This document shows, piece by piece, positions 1-12,283 of a stretch of 64,000 nt of DNA. A program made the translations under genes and the position numbers. Numbering within the stretch: the first letter of the stretch is position 1; every line of letters starts with the position of its first letter. The notes below the pieces were generated by a model. The model ran no database searches. It was given only the letters and a program-made list of their open reading frames with translations, and was not told the DNA's origin. Source of the stretch: Coprinus comatus (Eukaryota; Basidiomycota; Agaricomycetes; Agaricales; Agaricaceae); assembly GCA_034638255.1 (NCBI GenBank), contig JAWPGT010000054.1, positions 1 to 64,000 of the forward strand, in the 5' to 3' direction.

Positions 1-672
1 GCTCTTCCTGTTTCGGCATTCGCTCTTTCTATTCTCCCCGAAGCCCACCCTTCTATCAATTGCTTCCAAGCCCTTGACTACTTGTGAGCGTTGTCCTTCG
101 AAAAAACAAGTCGTGTTGATACCGTAACATTAACCCCTTGGGTCAGCCAAACAGGGCGTGCACATCTTCTTCTAATCAGCCGTACTCCTGGAAAAGCCGG
201 CGGTGCGATTGGAGTGATTACCCTAGAAGGTATGCCGGTGCTCCATCATTCATTGGCACATAAATGCATTTTTAACATTTGATTCAACTTTGCAATTTTG
301 GAATTTAGATATTATCGAGGTGAGTACCATTTAACGAATTTCCAATGCGATAATAGGTGCTGATATATCTCATAGGAAATCCTTTCTGAAGAAATTGTTG
401 ATGAGACAGATCGATATGAAGATAATCAACATAAAAAACGCGCAAAGCGTTTAACTACTTCGGCTGTTATGAGAGGGTAAGTACTTTTGATTTTTCGATT
501 TCAATAGCTGATAATTATTATTATCTATAGAATTGTCGAACGCCGCATCAGAGGTGCATCTTTAGAAGGCGAAAATTCACCACTGCTTGGTGGTCCAAAT
601 GAACGTTCTGCAAGCACTAGCTTTGGGTATGGAACTAATGGGGTGATCAGCGAGTCCCCGAGAGAGACGTAA
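1..672 (+). CDS. CNNM/Mam3-type DUF21-CBS membrane protein, C-terminal part (5' end outside window)
   Basis: This is the end of a CNNM/Mam3-family gene, membrane proteins linked to metal or magnesium homeostasis. Five exon pieces read in one frame: 1-83, 147-229, 309-319, 376-476 and 531-672, all with GT-AG introns of 54-79 bp. The translation carries the CBS-pair signature of the family: a FQTGRAHLLLIS segment, then GVITLEDIIEEILSEEIVDE, then a basic stretch and a low-complexity tail ending in SPRET. One exon (309-319) is only 11 nt, typical of agaricomycete genes. The DUF21 transmembrane domain must lie upstream of the window. The family is recognised from the CBS motif, so family confidence is high; the transported ion is not inferable here. 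The last codons and 3' UTR reappear at the end of the DUF6533 gene near 16.7 kb. Confidence 0.9.
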
Positions 673-1875
673 AAGAAATTATTATTATAGAACATACACA
701 CATGTATGCATAAATCTTGTAACCTTGCAATCATTGTGGAGACTCCTATACTTTTATCATATTAGATATTGGGTAGTTGTGTCTTGTCTATACATACATA
801 CGTAGTTCTTTTCTTGGAATTTGTCACTTTGCGGGTGCTTGAATGAAGAATGAGAGAGTATGGGCGGGACTCTATGCTATTATGCGCACTTCTTTAAACT
901 TATCTACCTTTATTTTTCTCCTACTTCTGCTGTCTTTAGGCCAACTCAGATTACCGACCAGATGCTCTGTTTCTGTTCTCTTCTGGTATCCGAAATTATA
1001 CAGTAATCTTTAAAATATGATCATTTCCTGAGTTGTGATAGAATGAACAAGGAGACTCGTACCTTGGGCAAGGAGAGATAATGACAAAAATAGACATCAC
1101 ACATGGGAGACCCTTGTTGCATTATCATTGATATTGATTGGTACTTAGTACTGAGTAGTGTAACTTACTTTCTCGCGATCATACTACTATCATTCAATAT
1201 ATCCAGCTTGGCATCATCCATCATGCACAGAACTTGGTATACTTCATTATCAACTAGCAACGCGTTGGGATATCGTGATATAAATGTGGAATAATTGAGG
1301 CAGGCTAACAGTAGCAGTCAGAAGGTGACCTAGCTTTGCGATGAGATCTTGTCATGTTGACCGTACTCAGTATAATCAGATTAATCGCATTGGTATCGCA
1401 CGACAACTATCAGATATACGTCTCTTGCCAAATATCACTTCACTCCTATTGTGTCTTCCCGCCGGGGGACCTCCCGGACCCTCAACTTGGATCAATTGAT
1501 ATAATTGTCATATTATTCAACATACGGACGTACATCTAGTGCCCATGCCCTCAAGCCTGAATAATACTTGAAGTGCTGGATAGTGACCTGGATATCAATT
1601 GTAGATGCCGTACTTGTGCTTGAAAGGCAGTATATCATATTCTCATCTCGAGACAAGTGGTGAACAAGAACATGTCGTTTGTCTGATCTAAATATCAGAA
1701 GACTGAAATAGGTTTTTTGATATAGTTACCACTATGTTTGGTGATCATTGGCAAAGTTCGAATCAGCAATTTCTTCACATAACAGTTCTAATAAATAGTA
1801 AGTTGCTTCCGACCTCAATATTACATTCCCGATTCCAACTTTTGACTCGCAACAGTGCAGTGGTAAAACAAGAGA
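673..1875. other. Intergenic DNA, no gene seen
   Basis: AT-rich spacer between the Mam3-type gene and DUF6533 copy A. Only short unsupported open frames are present; no RNA gene or repeat was recognised. It should hold the 3' UTR of the first gene and the promoter of the next. Confidence 0.6.
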
Positions 1876-2539
1876 ATGTCCTCAGTGGAGCAACTTCTTG
1901 TGGCTGGTATCGAGACGTACAGGCAGGTTAATGTATGTGACCCCAAACCCCAACCTCATCTACTACGAATTATCATGAGATGAATACTGATTCCACTCAT
2001 GTTTTACTTCAGTATTGTAATGGTATGCCTCTATTTACAATATATATAACACAGGGTTGAAGCTGAACCCACTGTGAAGTTGCAGGGGTGACTGTAATGG
2101 TGAGTTTCAATGACAGAGTCGTTAATCACAAACATATTCATACTTGAAGGGGGTTAGGTCCTTGACTGGCTTCTAACATTTGAGATGGAAGTTTCGCTAG
2201 TTTGGGAATCGAGGTGGTGTTTTATGAAGGTGATGTACCTTCTGACACGTTACCTGACATTTATTGATACATCCATGGTATCGTATCGTAAGTTTCTTTA
2301 TAAATCTCGCCGAGGCTATCCTTAATCTTTTACAATGTCTGATGATTGTTTTTTCTTTTTTCGAAATTTAGACCAATTTGGATTCTCACTTCCTTATTCA
2401 ATGTGTAAATACCTATACGAGATAGCTGCTTGTGAGTCTTCAACTTGCTACCAGACTTTCTCAGTCCACTAATGATTCTTAATTGATTAACACTAATTGT
2501 TCATAGTTATGTTTATCAGCGGAACGGCATTCGCAGACA
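1876..2539 (+). pseudogene. DUF6533 membrane protein copy A, 5' half (interrupted by transposon)
   Basis: This is the N-terminal half of a DUF6533-type multi-pass membrane protein, a family common in Agaricomycetes whose function is unknown. The start is ATG 1876, giving MSSVEQLLVAGIETYRQ before the first intron. Later exons encode the signature DWLLTFEMEV, a Trp-rich WESRWCFMKVMYLLTRY segment, FIDTS, then DQFGFSLPYS and FISGTAFAD. Each block has a direct counterpart in copy B at 17390-19057. The coding sequence stops at 2539, where a transposon end begins, and resumes at 15736. The join point is exactly the exon edge expected from copy B. The gene is therefore disrupted by 13.2 kb of insertion rather than eroded. 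Confidence 0.82.
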
Positions 2540-3009
2540 CATCAGGATTTCGCGCATGTCCTTGGAGGTACTTGAAGTTACTTAGAAAGGCATCCAAGGA
2601 GCTCCAAGTACACCCCAATAGAATTCAAAGAAGAGTAAAATTATCCTTGGAGTTCCTTGGAAAATTTGTCCCAAGGAGCTCCAAGTAGGTCCCTCTAACT
2701 TGGGTGTACTTGAATAGCTTTGAACGTACTTGGACAGCACATAAAAGTTACTTTTCTACCTTGTAATTATATTTTACAGGATTTTATTTGCATTTTCGGG
2801 ATAATTCAAGTACTCTCAAGGTCACACCAAGTAAGGGAATAAGGACAATAAAAAAAATATCATTGAAGTTGTAATAATACATGTGATATACTAACTTAGT
2901 CTACAGTATTAATACATTCTTATACCTTTGTATCAGAATAGAGACTGTAATAGTGAAATAAGTAATTATTAACATAAAATGGAGAGAAAAAGCGGACCTT
3001 GGATGATGT

Positions 3010-4150
3010 GTTACAAAGATCACATCACACGAAGCATGATACTCGACCGTACGACGTGCGAGTACCAGCGTTGGAAAGGGGCGGTTAATGTGGTTATAAC
3101 GAGCCTAAACACAAAAGGATTGGATAAGAAATGGGCGAGTTATTAGTTATTTAGTTGGAGAGTAATATATATATAGTAACTTACCAAAGATCTGCATGTC
3201 GGTACATGAGTTTTGAGGGGTACGTGGTGCGGATAGTATCGTTGTAACAACGCCGTTTAGACGGTTTTAACGAACCTAAGTACAGGAGGAGTGCACAGAT
3301 ATTGAATGATATATCAGTTATTTCGTTGGGGAGGAACATATGTGGTAACTTACCAGAGATGTGCATGTCGGCACAGGGGTTTTGGACAGTGTGCAGTGTA
3401 AATGGTATCGTTCGAACGGCGTCATTTAGGTGATTTTAATGAGCCTAGATACAAAAGGAGTGCATAGATATTGAGTGACATATTAAATATTTAGTTGGGG
3501 AGGAACATATATGGTAACTCACCAGAGAGGAGTGTGTCGGCACTGGAGTTTTGGGTGGTGCGGAGTGCGGATGGCACTGTTCGGACGGCGTCGTCAAGAC
3601 GGTTGTAATGAGCCTAAAATCATAAGGATTAAACATGTATCAAGCGAAATATTACATATTTAGTTAGAGTGAATCACCTGGGACCTAGTACCAGAGTATT
3701 GCTCACTACACCTCCAATCCTTCCCCACAGCGCAATCAACTTCGGTCAGTCATGGAAGAGTTACGAATGGTCTAAACGAGCCTAGGTAAATGTCTCTATG
3801 TGAAGAAATGAGTGAGACAGCCTCAGGATACTACAGAGTGATGACATACCAATATTATTCATGCCATACCATGAGAATTAGACCATAGCACGTGTGGCTA
3901 GGCTTGTTCGAAGCGGAAAAAAGAGCCGGTTCCAAAGAGCCAAGACGCGTGCCAAAGCGTGATGAAATGAGTACAACAGACTAAAAACATTGTATGCTTA
4001 CCTTGTTCAATAAAGTGGCTGTTATAGTACAAGTACTAAACCACGCGACGCGTAACCGCCGTCATTCGAAGCAAAACGGTGAGACAATTCTAGAGAGCCT
4101 AAAAACGTGAGATTTTGTTAGGAATTGAGTGAATAGGGATGTAATGATGT
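3010..4150. repeat. Tandem repeat, about 168 bp unit, decaying copies, inside the outer transposon
   Basis: A unit beginning near 'aacgagcctaa' and containing 'gtaacttaccagag' and 'atgtcggcac' recurs at about 3097, 3269, 3438 and 3606, spacing 168-172 bp. Further weaker copies of the 'gagcctaa' start lie near 3778 and 4097. Copies diverge with distance, so the array is old or only partly homogenised. It sits in the left arm of the outer TIR element. Confidence 0.7.
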
Positions 4151-4503
4151 GGCAGAGGTATTATGATCTCGTGAGATTGTTGCCATTGGGATGTGACGTG
4201 GAGTGAGTGATGTGTGACAAGGAGAGTAGGATGTCACACTCATCCGCTTTTTTTGCAAAGTCCAAATTTGATAACATCAAAAGTTTCAAAACATATGTGA
4301 TGATCAATAATCATTGATCAGAACAAAAACAAATAGTGTTAATAATGTAAACTAAAGTTTAACATTTTTCGTGAGCAAGTAAAGCTTGAGGATTTACTTG
4401 GTTCTATCCTTGACCTAACTTGGAACTAAAAAGCTCCTCAGAGTACCTTGGGACATTTTTCACCAAGGATGTACAAGTACAACAAGTAGTCTAAGCAACC
4501 CTA

Positions 4504-4511
4504 AGGTAGAC
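4504..4511. repeat. Left 8 bp target-site duplication of the KDZ transposon
   Basis: AGGTAGAC immediately precedes the left TIR and is repeated exactly at 15702-15709 after the right TIR. Eight-base duplications are what KDZ/Zisupton-type transposases are known to make. Confidence 0.9.
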
Positions 4512-5276
4512 CACCTGTCGCTCCCAGACTGGCAGTCATATTAGACTGGCTGGTTTCAGACACCAACCAGTCTAATATGAGTCCATTTTTTCAATTTTCG
4601 GTCATCTGAAAAGACCTTGACTATCCAAAAACCTTTGTATAAATTTATATGTATGCAAACCGTGGGCTTGCATAGAATCACGTGTACTATATGTTTCTCT
4701 CAATTGTCAATCAATTTGGCAATTGCTGTCAACTGCCACAATAGTTGGCACAGATATGTCTTGACTATCCTCTGGTATGTTTTCTTATGTTTGGCATGTT
4801 ATATATATGTTTTATTCATTATTTACACAACGCAACACTGGGTAGATACCATGTGAATGAATTCTGTTTTTTTTTCTTTTCAAGTTGGTATACAAGTAGT
4901 ATGAGAACGGATTCAAGAATGAGTATTGAGTAAACTAGTGCTATCACCAGAACATACTGGAACAAACATTTCCAGTCAGCAAGCACTCGGTAAAAAAAAT
5001 GTCTGGTGCAGCAGTAATGGCAACACGAAAGTTCGAGTTGCCCCCCAGACACCATAGTTTGACAGTTTGACATCACTTCCTGGTGTCACTGGTTGTCGGT
5101 GAGAATCAGGCAAGTTTGAATTTCCAACAAATGCCCGGGCTCCGCTGATGGTGACTCAAGCTTTCAAGGTCACCTCGACACCAGTGAGAATCAGGCAAGT
5201 CTGAAGTCACCTCGGAGTTCGGACTCAGTACTCAGTCCGAGGCTACTAGGTACCCGTGCTATACCACTTCTCAACC
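4512..5276. repeat. Left terminal inverted repeat of the KDZ element (about 765 bp)
   Basis: It is the inverted counterpart of 14865-15701. It includes a hairpin (CATATTAGACTGG ... CCAGTCTAATATG, 4537-4583), a second palindromic block near 5215-5245 (TCGGACT ... AGTCCGA), and two direct copies of GTGAGAATCAGGCAAGT near 5099 and 5182. An 85-codon open frame (4819-5076, minus) is identical to one in the right TIR and is a by-product of the repeat, not a gene. Confidence 0.9.
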
Positions 5277-5916
5277 TTATATGACTCTAGCTTTTGTTGT
5301 CGCTAATCTGAATGAAAATCCCTCTCCATTAATCATTGCCATTGACAAGTCACAAGTTTACAACTGACAGGTACACGTCAACCTGACTCGCAAATCATTC
5401 AACAAAGATTCATCAAGGCTTAGTGAAGGTGACCGTGTAAACATTGTCTTAACCTTATTCTTTATACATCTGTTCCCAGTACATTACTAAGTAGTTATCC
5501 TGACCTCATCTAGCCAGTTATCAGATATATACACTGCAAGTCCAACAGTAATGTTACGTCTGGTTACAGTTGTCATGCAAATGTCAGAGAATCATGCTAT
5601 CAACTCCTGTTATCATGACTCATGATGGATAGATACATCCGTCATTGAGGACATCCAGGACAGGGAATGCGGGAATGCAAACTTGGCATGTTCAACATTC
5701 AACCATGCTTCTTTCTTCCTGTCCTGTCACGAATCATGATCAAAGTTAAGCTGTTAATCAAGAAGAATTGTGATCGAAGCCAGGTCTGAGGTCACAGGTG
5801 ACTTAGGAATGGCCTAAGCCAGAATCTACCCGATAACAAAATAACAGTTGTATTTACCAAACATACAAAATGTCGGTCTTCAATGCATAAGAAAAACAAA
5901 ACAAGATTGAACTTCG
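5277..5916. other. Non-coding KDZ interior, left side
   Basis: Spacer between the left TIR and the transposase stop codon. No gene, tRNA or repeat recognised; it should contain the transposase 3' UTR. Confidence 0.6.
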
Positions 5917-8900
5917 CTAAAAAATTATGCTAGGTTCGGAAGCTGATATAACAAACTCCAAATTTTCCTGAAATTCTCGCTCTACTCTGTCATCTTCTTC
6001 TTCAGCCTGTAGTTCCATGTTCAACTCACTGTCGCTGTCATTAGTATTAATAGACTTATCCGATGATAGTGATGATGGTGTTGGTGGTGTCGATGACGAT
6101 AGTGATGGCATTAATGATTCCATGATACCTGCAATGTGATTGATTGGCTGCCCGGGTGATAACGAAATATCAAGTGTATGTTTAGCAACAAATTTTTCCA
6201 AAGTGATCCTGTGTTGTTTATTCGCGGATTCAAAGTGACGGCACCGGAGAGATACCTGATGAGTAATGGCAGGATCGGAAACCTGGTAGTAAACCTCCAT
6301 TGACCTTAAAAATGTTTCTTCATCATGCATATAAGTCATGAGGCGGGGAATTTCCATGTTCAGTCGCTCAATCTCCTCCTGCGCACGCAGCATCTTGAAG
6401 TATTGGTCCATAAGAGTACGTGCAGCAGGCCGTGCCCATCCTCTGTTCCGTATGTCCTCCCGTGAGTTTGCTAGAAGGTCAAATTCCAAAAGAAAGACAT
6501 ATTCGACAACTTGTTCCCACTTCAGCTGGTCGCGGGGGGGGGAAAGACGCTTTGCTGCCAGGTTGTATTGATCGAGGGCTGCACGGATAGCTTTACATCG
6601 TTTTTGCAGGGCTTTTGCAATGTGTTCACGGAAATTGTACCCTAGTAAGTAGTAAGAATCTTTGATCCTGTAAAAGATATTCACTCACCAGAACCAGACC
6701 GATTAATTTTCCCTAGCTCAAACATTCTTTGCACTACCAATCTTTCCAACTTATCAAGGGACAAACGATACTCGCGGTGTATCATCTTGTCTTTAACTTG
6801 TACCCATTCATCACTTCCTTCCACCCATGTACGCGTGATACCGAGCTTTACCTCGAGTTCATGGACACGTTGGAGTTCCATGGCTTCCATTTCTTTCAAA
6901 TGGCGTCTCTCCCGCTCAAGCTTGCCAGTCGCAGCTGCCGTCATACAAACTGGGGTTTCAACATACCATTGCTGTGATGCAGACAGGTTTTCGCTAACCA
7001 AGTGTCAGATGAATGTGTTTATAATAATAGATATTAAATTGAGTTACTAACCGGACTCGATTCAATCGTATTAAACGTTCTACATATTCAATTTCATAGG
7101 TATCTTCAGTCGGCTCCTTGATCAAATGTTTCAGGTATTCCTTCTCTCTTCGTTAAGCCAGGACTTAAAATCAACAGTCACCCCTTCATCTCTGAGTGCC
7201 TGTGTTGACTTCTCAAACACAGGAGCATGCCCCAGTATCTTGAGAGCGTGAGTATAATTATTGGTCAATATTTTGCCTTAGGAATACCTAGTCAGCTAGA
7301 TATAAAAAGCAATTTGTGAACATACTGAGGCTTTGATATGTATCAGTCTCATTAAGGTGCTTGAGGTAATGTATGATCCGTTGTTGGCGGTGAAATGCAC
7401 TGGAATGTCGAGTAGAGGATGCGAGATCGTTTGACCTCGAAAAGAGTCGCTCCGCCCCTTCCAAGTCACTGAGACCCATACCTTCCACATATGTGGCCAG
7501 GTAATCGAGCTGACAAAGCCGATTGTGGGCATGTCCGTGAAAGGAGCCAACAAGGGAGGTATATTCCAGTTCCTTGGCCCGAGGACCTAGGCTGCTACGG
7601 GCAAGTGTTTTCTTGAAACGACATCCAATGTCATATCCCACTCCTAACCTATGCCCGTATATGTTCAGCAGGCATTCTACAATTGCCAAGGCATACTGTG
7701 ACCTAAATTGTGTTAGAACTCGAAGGCTAAAAAAAAAATCGTACTCACCCTTCACCAGACTTCACCATGTCTGCTACTGCTAAGACAGTACCATGTCGAC
7801 AAAGTGCTACGAAGATTCCGGTTTCATCAAAAATGCTCCAACTCTTCTCTGTGCGCGTAGTAGACATGTTTTTCCAACGATCTGAGCAAGGTGTATCATC
7901 CTCGTTCACCTGGAATTGAAGAATAAGGAATAGGTATGTTACTACAAACTTGAAGTTTAACGTACTTTGGTATCATCTGAGGTATGCTCATGGTCTTCCA
8001 TGGTGTTCCTTTTCCGTTTACGATTAGAGGGCTGCGTGTCATGTCAATAATGTAATTTAATAATGTATTAAATTAGAGTGTGCTTACCACTGATTCAGAT
8101 GTCCTCTCATGCTTCAAGTCATCTGCCCATCTCTCAACATCTTCGCGTAGCACATAATAATCCCCAACTGTGACGACTCGCGAATCTGGCAAGTCACTTA
8201 CATCCTGTGTAGTGATCACATCACCGTTAAGGGCCTCTGTGTACTCAGTAGATTTTCTGAATTTGGGAATACGTTTCAGAGAGTTATTGCCATCCATCGT
8301 GATCAGCATTCTGAATTTCAATTCTTGCTCATTCTTGAGAGGGTAATTGCAGGGGGGACAGGCATTTTCTGGTCTCCATAATGGTTTGTGTCGCCCGAGA
8401 GCTTTGTTGACGCGATCTTCTACCGTGTCAAGGATCTCAAGATATAGGTCCTGACATATTGAGAGCTGCTTGCTAAGGTGTGGTCGATAAGGTACCTGGA
8501 GGGACAAATGAGATCAACCATATCATTCACAAATTCACAAATAAACTTACGTTGTATATAGAACAAAGCATCTCAACATAGTTCTGAGTAGCTAGTCGGG
8601 GACAGCTAAGCCATAGTAAACAGAAGACCTCTAAGGTTCGGACTGTTAATGCCAGATGAGGAGCGTAGGGAGCACATGGGATGAGACCCTGTCCAACAAG
8701 AGTAGCAGCAACACTTTTGTTACCCTCCGCTAATGGGACTTGCATTTGGATATTCCCTAAGTATCGGAAGGTTGAATAACATCGACAAAACGAAGTGTAG
8801 GATCTCACCAAATAGGTCCACTACCTCAATTGCATAATATCCTTGTATATTTCCAACTTCACCGTTGATTGTAATATCCCAGAATCCTCTGTGAGCGGTA

Positions 8901-9455
8901 GTAGTAGACCAGCTCAAGTAAGCATCCACCATATCTTCACGTTGATTTGTAAAACCTTCATTACGTTTTTGTATTCTGTCTCTTCGATCTCGTGTATCCT
9001 TTGAACCCCTGTAACATAAGGGGAATAAGCAAATATTTTCAAGTTTGAGCACTGTAAAGAACACACCTTCCCTTTCGCATGTCTTCTGCAAGTAGCTCAA
9101 TCATTTCGACTCCAGCATGGCTCATATTGAGCTTGTCCTCTCCAGCCATAATTGAGTTAAGATTGAAATCCATGCTAGCGGAATCAATGCTCTCGTTAGT
9201 GTCCTCCCATCCATCGTCATAGTTTTCACTAGTTGTTGTACCTGTGGTGTGAATGTGATGTAAGTATGAGTGTGAGATAATATGGGATACACTCATCACA
9301 CCATCGTAGTTGTGCTTATAAGCAGTAGTAGACTTGTAGCGATATTCCTGCTTCTTGGAACCAGAAAGGATCTTGGTTTTTTGAATAACCCCATCAACCA
9401 CAATTACTGGTTTGATTTGTTTTGAGACAGCGCTTTTTACCCTGTAGCGTTTCAT
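5917..9455 (-). CDS. KDZ transposase
   Basis: This is the multi-exon transposase of the element, about 1000 residues in at least ten exons; ends are ATG 9455 and TAG 5917. Family hallmarks appear in order. First is a Cys-cluster-like ACPPCNYPL region followed by LKFRMLITMDGNNSLKR (near 8290-8370). Next is DETGIFVALCRHG and DMVKSGE (near 7750-7850), then YDIGC, FHGHAHNR and CQLDYLATYVEGMGL (near 7480-7640). DLEGAERLFSRSN and FHRQQRI follow near 7370-7470. The acidic residues in DETG, YDIG and LEGAE are the expected RNase H-fold catalytic positions (family knowledge; assignment inferred). A long helical C-terminal part ends in an acidic, Ser/Thr-rich tail. Introns are short and frames continue between neighbouring exons, so the gene looks intact, though I did not verify every junction. 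Confidence 0.88.
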
Positions 9456-10665
9456 GAGAATTTTTTGGGAGAAAGGTCAGGAAGTGAGGGAGGGAGATGA
9501 TGGTAGGGGATGGCATAGTATATAGATATAAGCATATAGATGTTTGGATGGTCCGTGGATGTGGTGCATGGGGAAGACATAGTCCTTGGTCTTAGCAGTA
9601 TGCAACGTGTTAAGTTTGAACAAGTTGAACAACAGGGACGCTCACGCACACTACATCCGGAACACGAGGATAGGATAACTCTCTAGTACAAGAACTTTCC
9701 ACTAAGTTCTCTGAGTATATAGTACATTTTTGAGTGATGTATGCAATAAATAACATATGGGGTATATGTCAGAGTATTGAAAACATAACTCCCATTGCAT
9801 ATACTCATGGAAGACATCTCCGTGAGGTTAACGGAATATGGCATACATGCACCCATGAGGTACATGACTCGATATTGGACCTTTGCTAACAGTCATGTTA
9901 CATAGTACACGAAAACTAGTCAAGAAACCACTTTGTATATGAAGTAGAACTACGATATACTCATGCATATGTTACAATTTTTGAAATCCGACTTACTCCA
10001 CAAAATATTGGTATGGATTGAAAGGTAATAGTCTGGAGCATTCAGATCTGGAATTCATATTTGGAACAATGTACTTTTGAATGCGAAAATGAGCAAATAG
10101 TGGGATTTACAATATATTTCATCATTTAATTATGCAACACATACATAAGATGAGGCATTGAGGCTTGTTACATAGGAGCTCATATACTAGGAAAATTGAG
10201 ATAAAATACTGTAATAGACACTCAATCAAATACTGGTTGTGTATAATGAAGATGCGATTCACATCCATTTTGTAGATACTTTCATCAAATTTCATCACAA
10301 AGGTCCCGCGGCTGGCTTAGACAATACTGATCTGTTTCTACTATGATCCTGGACCACTTGTTTACTGTCCGTATAGGCGCACGTTCCATAAAAATTACTT
10401 TTGTTACTCTTCACATGGTAGGTGACATCATAATGATGTCATCCAATTGATACAAGAGATCACAACCAATAGCAAAAGTCGACCACTGGTGCGTTGAACC
10501 AATGGCAAATCTGAGCTAGGCCCAAGGTATGTGTGCTGGCTTCTTTTATTCATTTACTCCTGTGTTCGCGGGTAGTATTGAATCGCAATTTATGCTCAAG
10601 ATTTTTTTTTGTCCAACTCCAGGTAATTACAACTTCTACTTCTCTTACAAGTTACAACTAAGTCG
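9456..10665. other. KDZ interior spacer upstream of the transposase
   Basis: AT-rich 1.2 kb region between the transposase start and the 3' end of the hybrid-binding-like gene. It should contain the transposase promoter. No credible coding region or structured RNA was seen. Confidence 0.6.
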
Positions 10666-12093
10666 CTAACCTACTCTAAGCTCCCCACGCATTGAGAGAT
10701 ATACAAGAATACTACAAGCTTCATCCTCGTTAGCACACTTTACAATGAGATGGCTTGAATCTGCTCCAGCCATCATAGAAGCAGTGGTTCTACAAGAAAA
10801 AAAGGCCGTAAGATTTTGTGATTTCAAACTCCAGAGTAGAACATGTATACCTTCCAGCGTAAATACCAGGCCTGAGCGCAACGGGAACCACAAACCAAGC
10901 ACTTTCATCATCTGGGGGAGTGGAGCCGTGTATAACATGATGGTACTTCCTTGGTACTGGAGGTACAGGCACAGTGGAGAAGAGATCCACTTCTTGTCGC
11001 ATGAACATATCGGTGTAATATTTGTTGGCACGTGTTCGGCTATTGGCACCAGGAAAGGCCAGGATTTTAACCTGATCGGATTGACCAGCGACACGTTCTG
11101 CAGTTTCACTGACCAATATTATAAATAAATATTCACCACAAAAATAATTTATTGACTGATTACTCACCGTCCCAAAAATACCCCCATTCTATTACCAGCT
11201 AACACAACGCACCATTCTAACTCTAAAACGGCATTGGTGTCCTTTTCCTCCTCTTTCACATCATCCCTGCGCTGGCATTTTTGCTTTGCAATAATGGATT
11301 TGGTTAGGCGGTTGCGAATTCCCCAACGGACCTTTTCGCAGGAAGTGTATGGTTTGGACCGTAACAGTTCCTGTTGAAGTTCCCACGAAGCATCCCCAAC
11401 AAGCCCAGTCTCAACAGCAAGTTGCCAGACAATATCAGCATCGTTTCGAGAGTGGTAATGACCCCACTGAGCACCTCCAAATCTGCGGGTGTGTGTGCGA
11501 GTTTCTTTCCTGAAAAAGGAAATTCAAACCTTGACTCTGATGATAACCTTGAAGACATACCACGTGTCAAATACTCCTGTCTTTCGACCATACAAGACAA
11601 CATAGGCGGCATGGTCACACAAACAACGAAACGGGACTTCTGGCTCACTATCATCTCCATCCCTCTCACCATAGTCGCTCTCGCTTATCACCAATGATTC
11701 AATTTCAGGTGTTGGAGTTGGAGGAATAGGAGTGACGTGGTGATGGGTAACATCGGCAAGCACAATACGAGGTTCAACTTGGATAACTTCACCTCGTTTT
11801 GCTATACAAGTGCAATACAAAGTAAGTCAATAACCTGTTCTACATGTAGAATACCTACTTACGATTGTCATCAGGCTCCCCAGGGCTCTCCTCCCTAACA
11901 CGCTTGAGAGTACCACGAGTATCAGCATGCGATTCATTCCTATACATTGAGTATGAGTATGTTTCTATTTTGTATATGTAAAACTTACATTGTTGCTAAG
12001 ATTGCATGCTGCACTGGGGATTTTCTCCAGGAGCCGTGCTGCCGTTTACCTTTAACAATTTTTGGTTTTGAATGACTGCCGCGGGAATCGTAT
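10666..12093 (-). CDS. KDZ-borne protein with repeated RNase H1 N-terminal (viroplasmin/HBD)-like motifs
   Basis: Exons on the minus strand: about 12093-11989, 11939-11863, 11801-11561, 11509 to about 11168 (with an internal frame change near 11400-11440), 11108-10851 and 10789-10666 (TAG). An early exon encodes a basic stretch, then an acidic linker. It is followed by YVVLYGRKTGVFDTW and, after an intron, a segment with FGGAQWGHYHSRNDA; this resembles the hybrid-binding domain of RNase H1 and caulimovirus P6 (PF01693-like; judged by motif only). Two further segments repeat the pattern: CVVLAGNRMGVFLGRETAE and FVVPVALRPGIYAGRTTA. No catalytic RNase H domain is visible. The start codon is unresolved: an ATG is formed across the first splice junction (11989/11939). 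Position inside the TIRs marks it as transposon cargo. Confidence 0.65.
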
Positions 12094-12283
12094 TGTGAAT
12101 CTTATGATGTACCAAATCAATGGACTTCAATGACTTGGGAACCCCAGTGTCAAATTTCAACTCTTGGTGACAACCAATGCGGATATCTGCCAGGTGCTTA
12201 TTATTTGGCGTCCTTTTACTTCCTCGTTCCTCCAGATCATTTGAATCATTCCCAACTCGTCTTTCTGTTCCCCACTCCTGAAC

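Noticed and set aside
91..282. 63-codon open frame at the window start
   Set aside because: It starts inside an intron (84-146) of the Mam3-type gene and runs past a donor at 230; not a separate gene.
3010..4150. CRISPR-like array
   Set aside because: Units are ~168 bp and diverged throughout, with no short conserved repeat and unique spacers; a eukaryotic tandem repeat.
4819..5076. 85-codon open frame, repeated identically at 15065-15322
   Set aside because: It lies wholly inside both KDZ terminal inverted repeats; identity comes from the TIR, and there is no codon or motif support for a protein.
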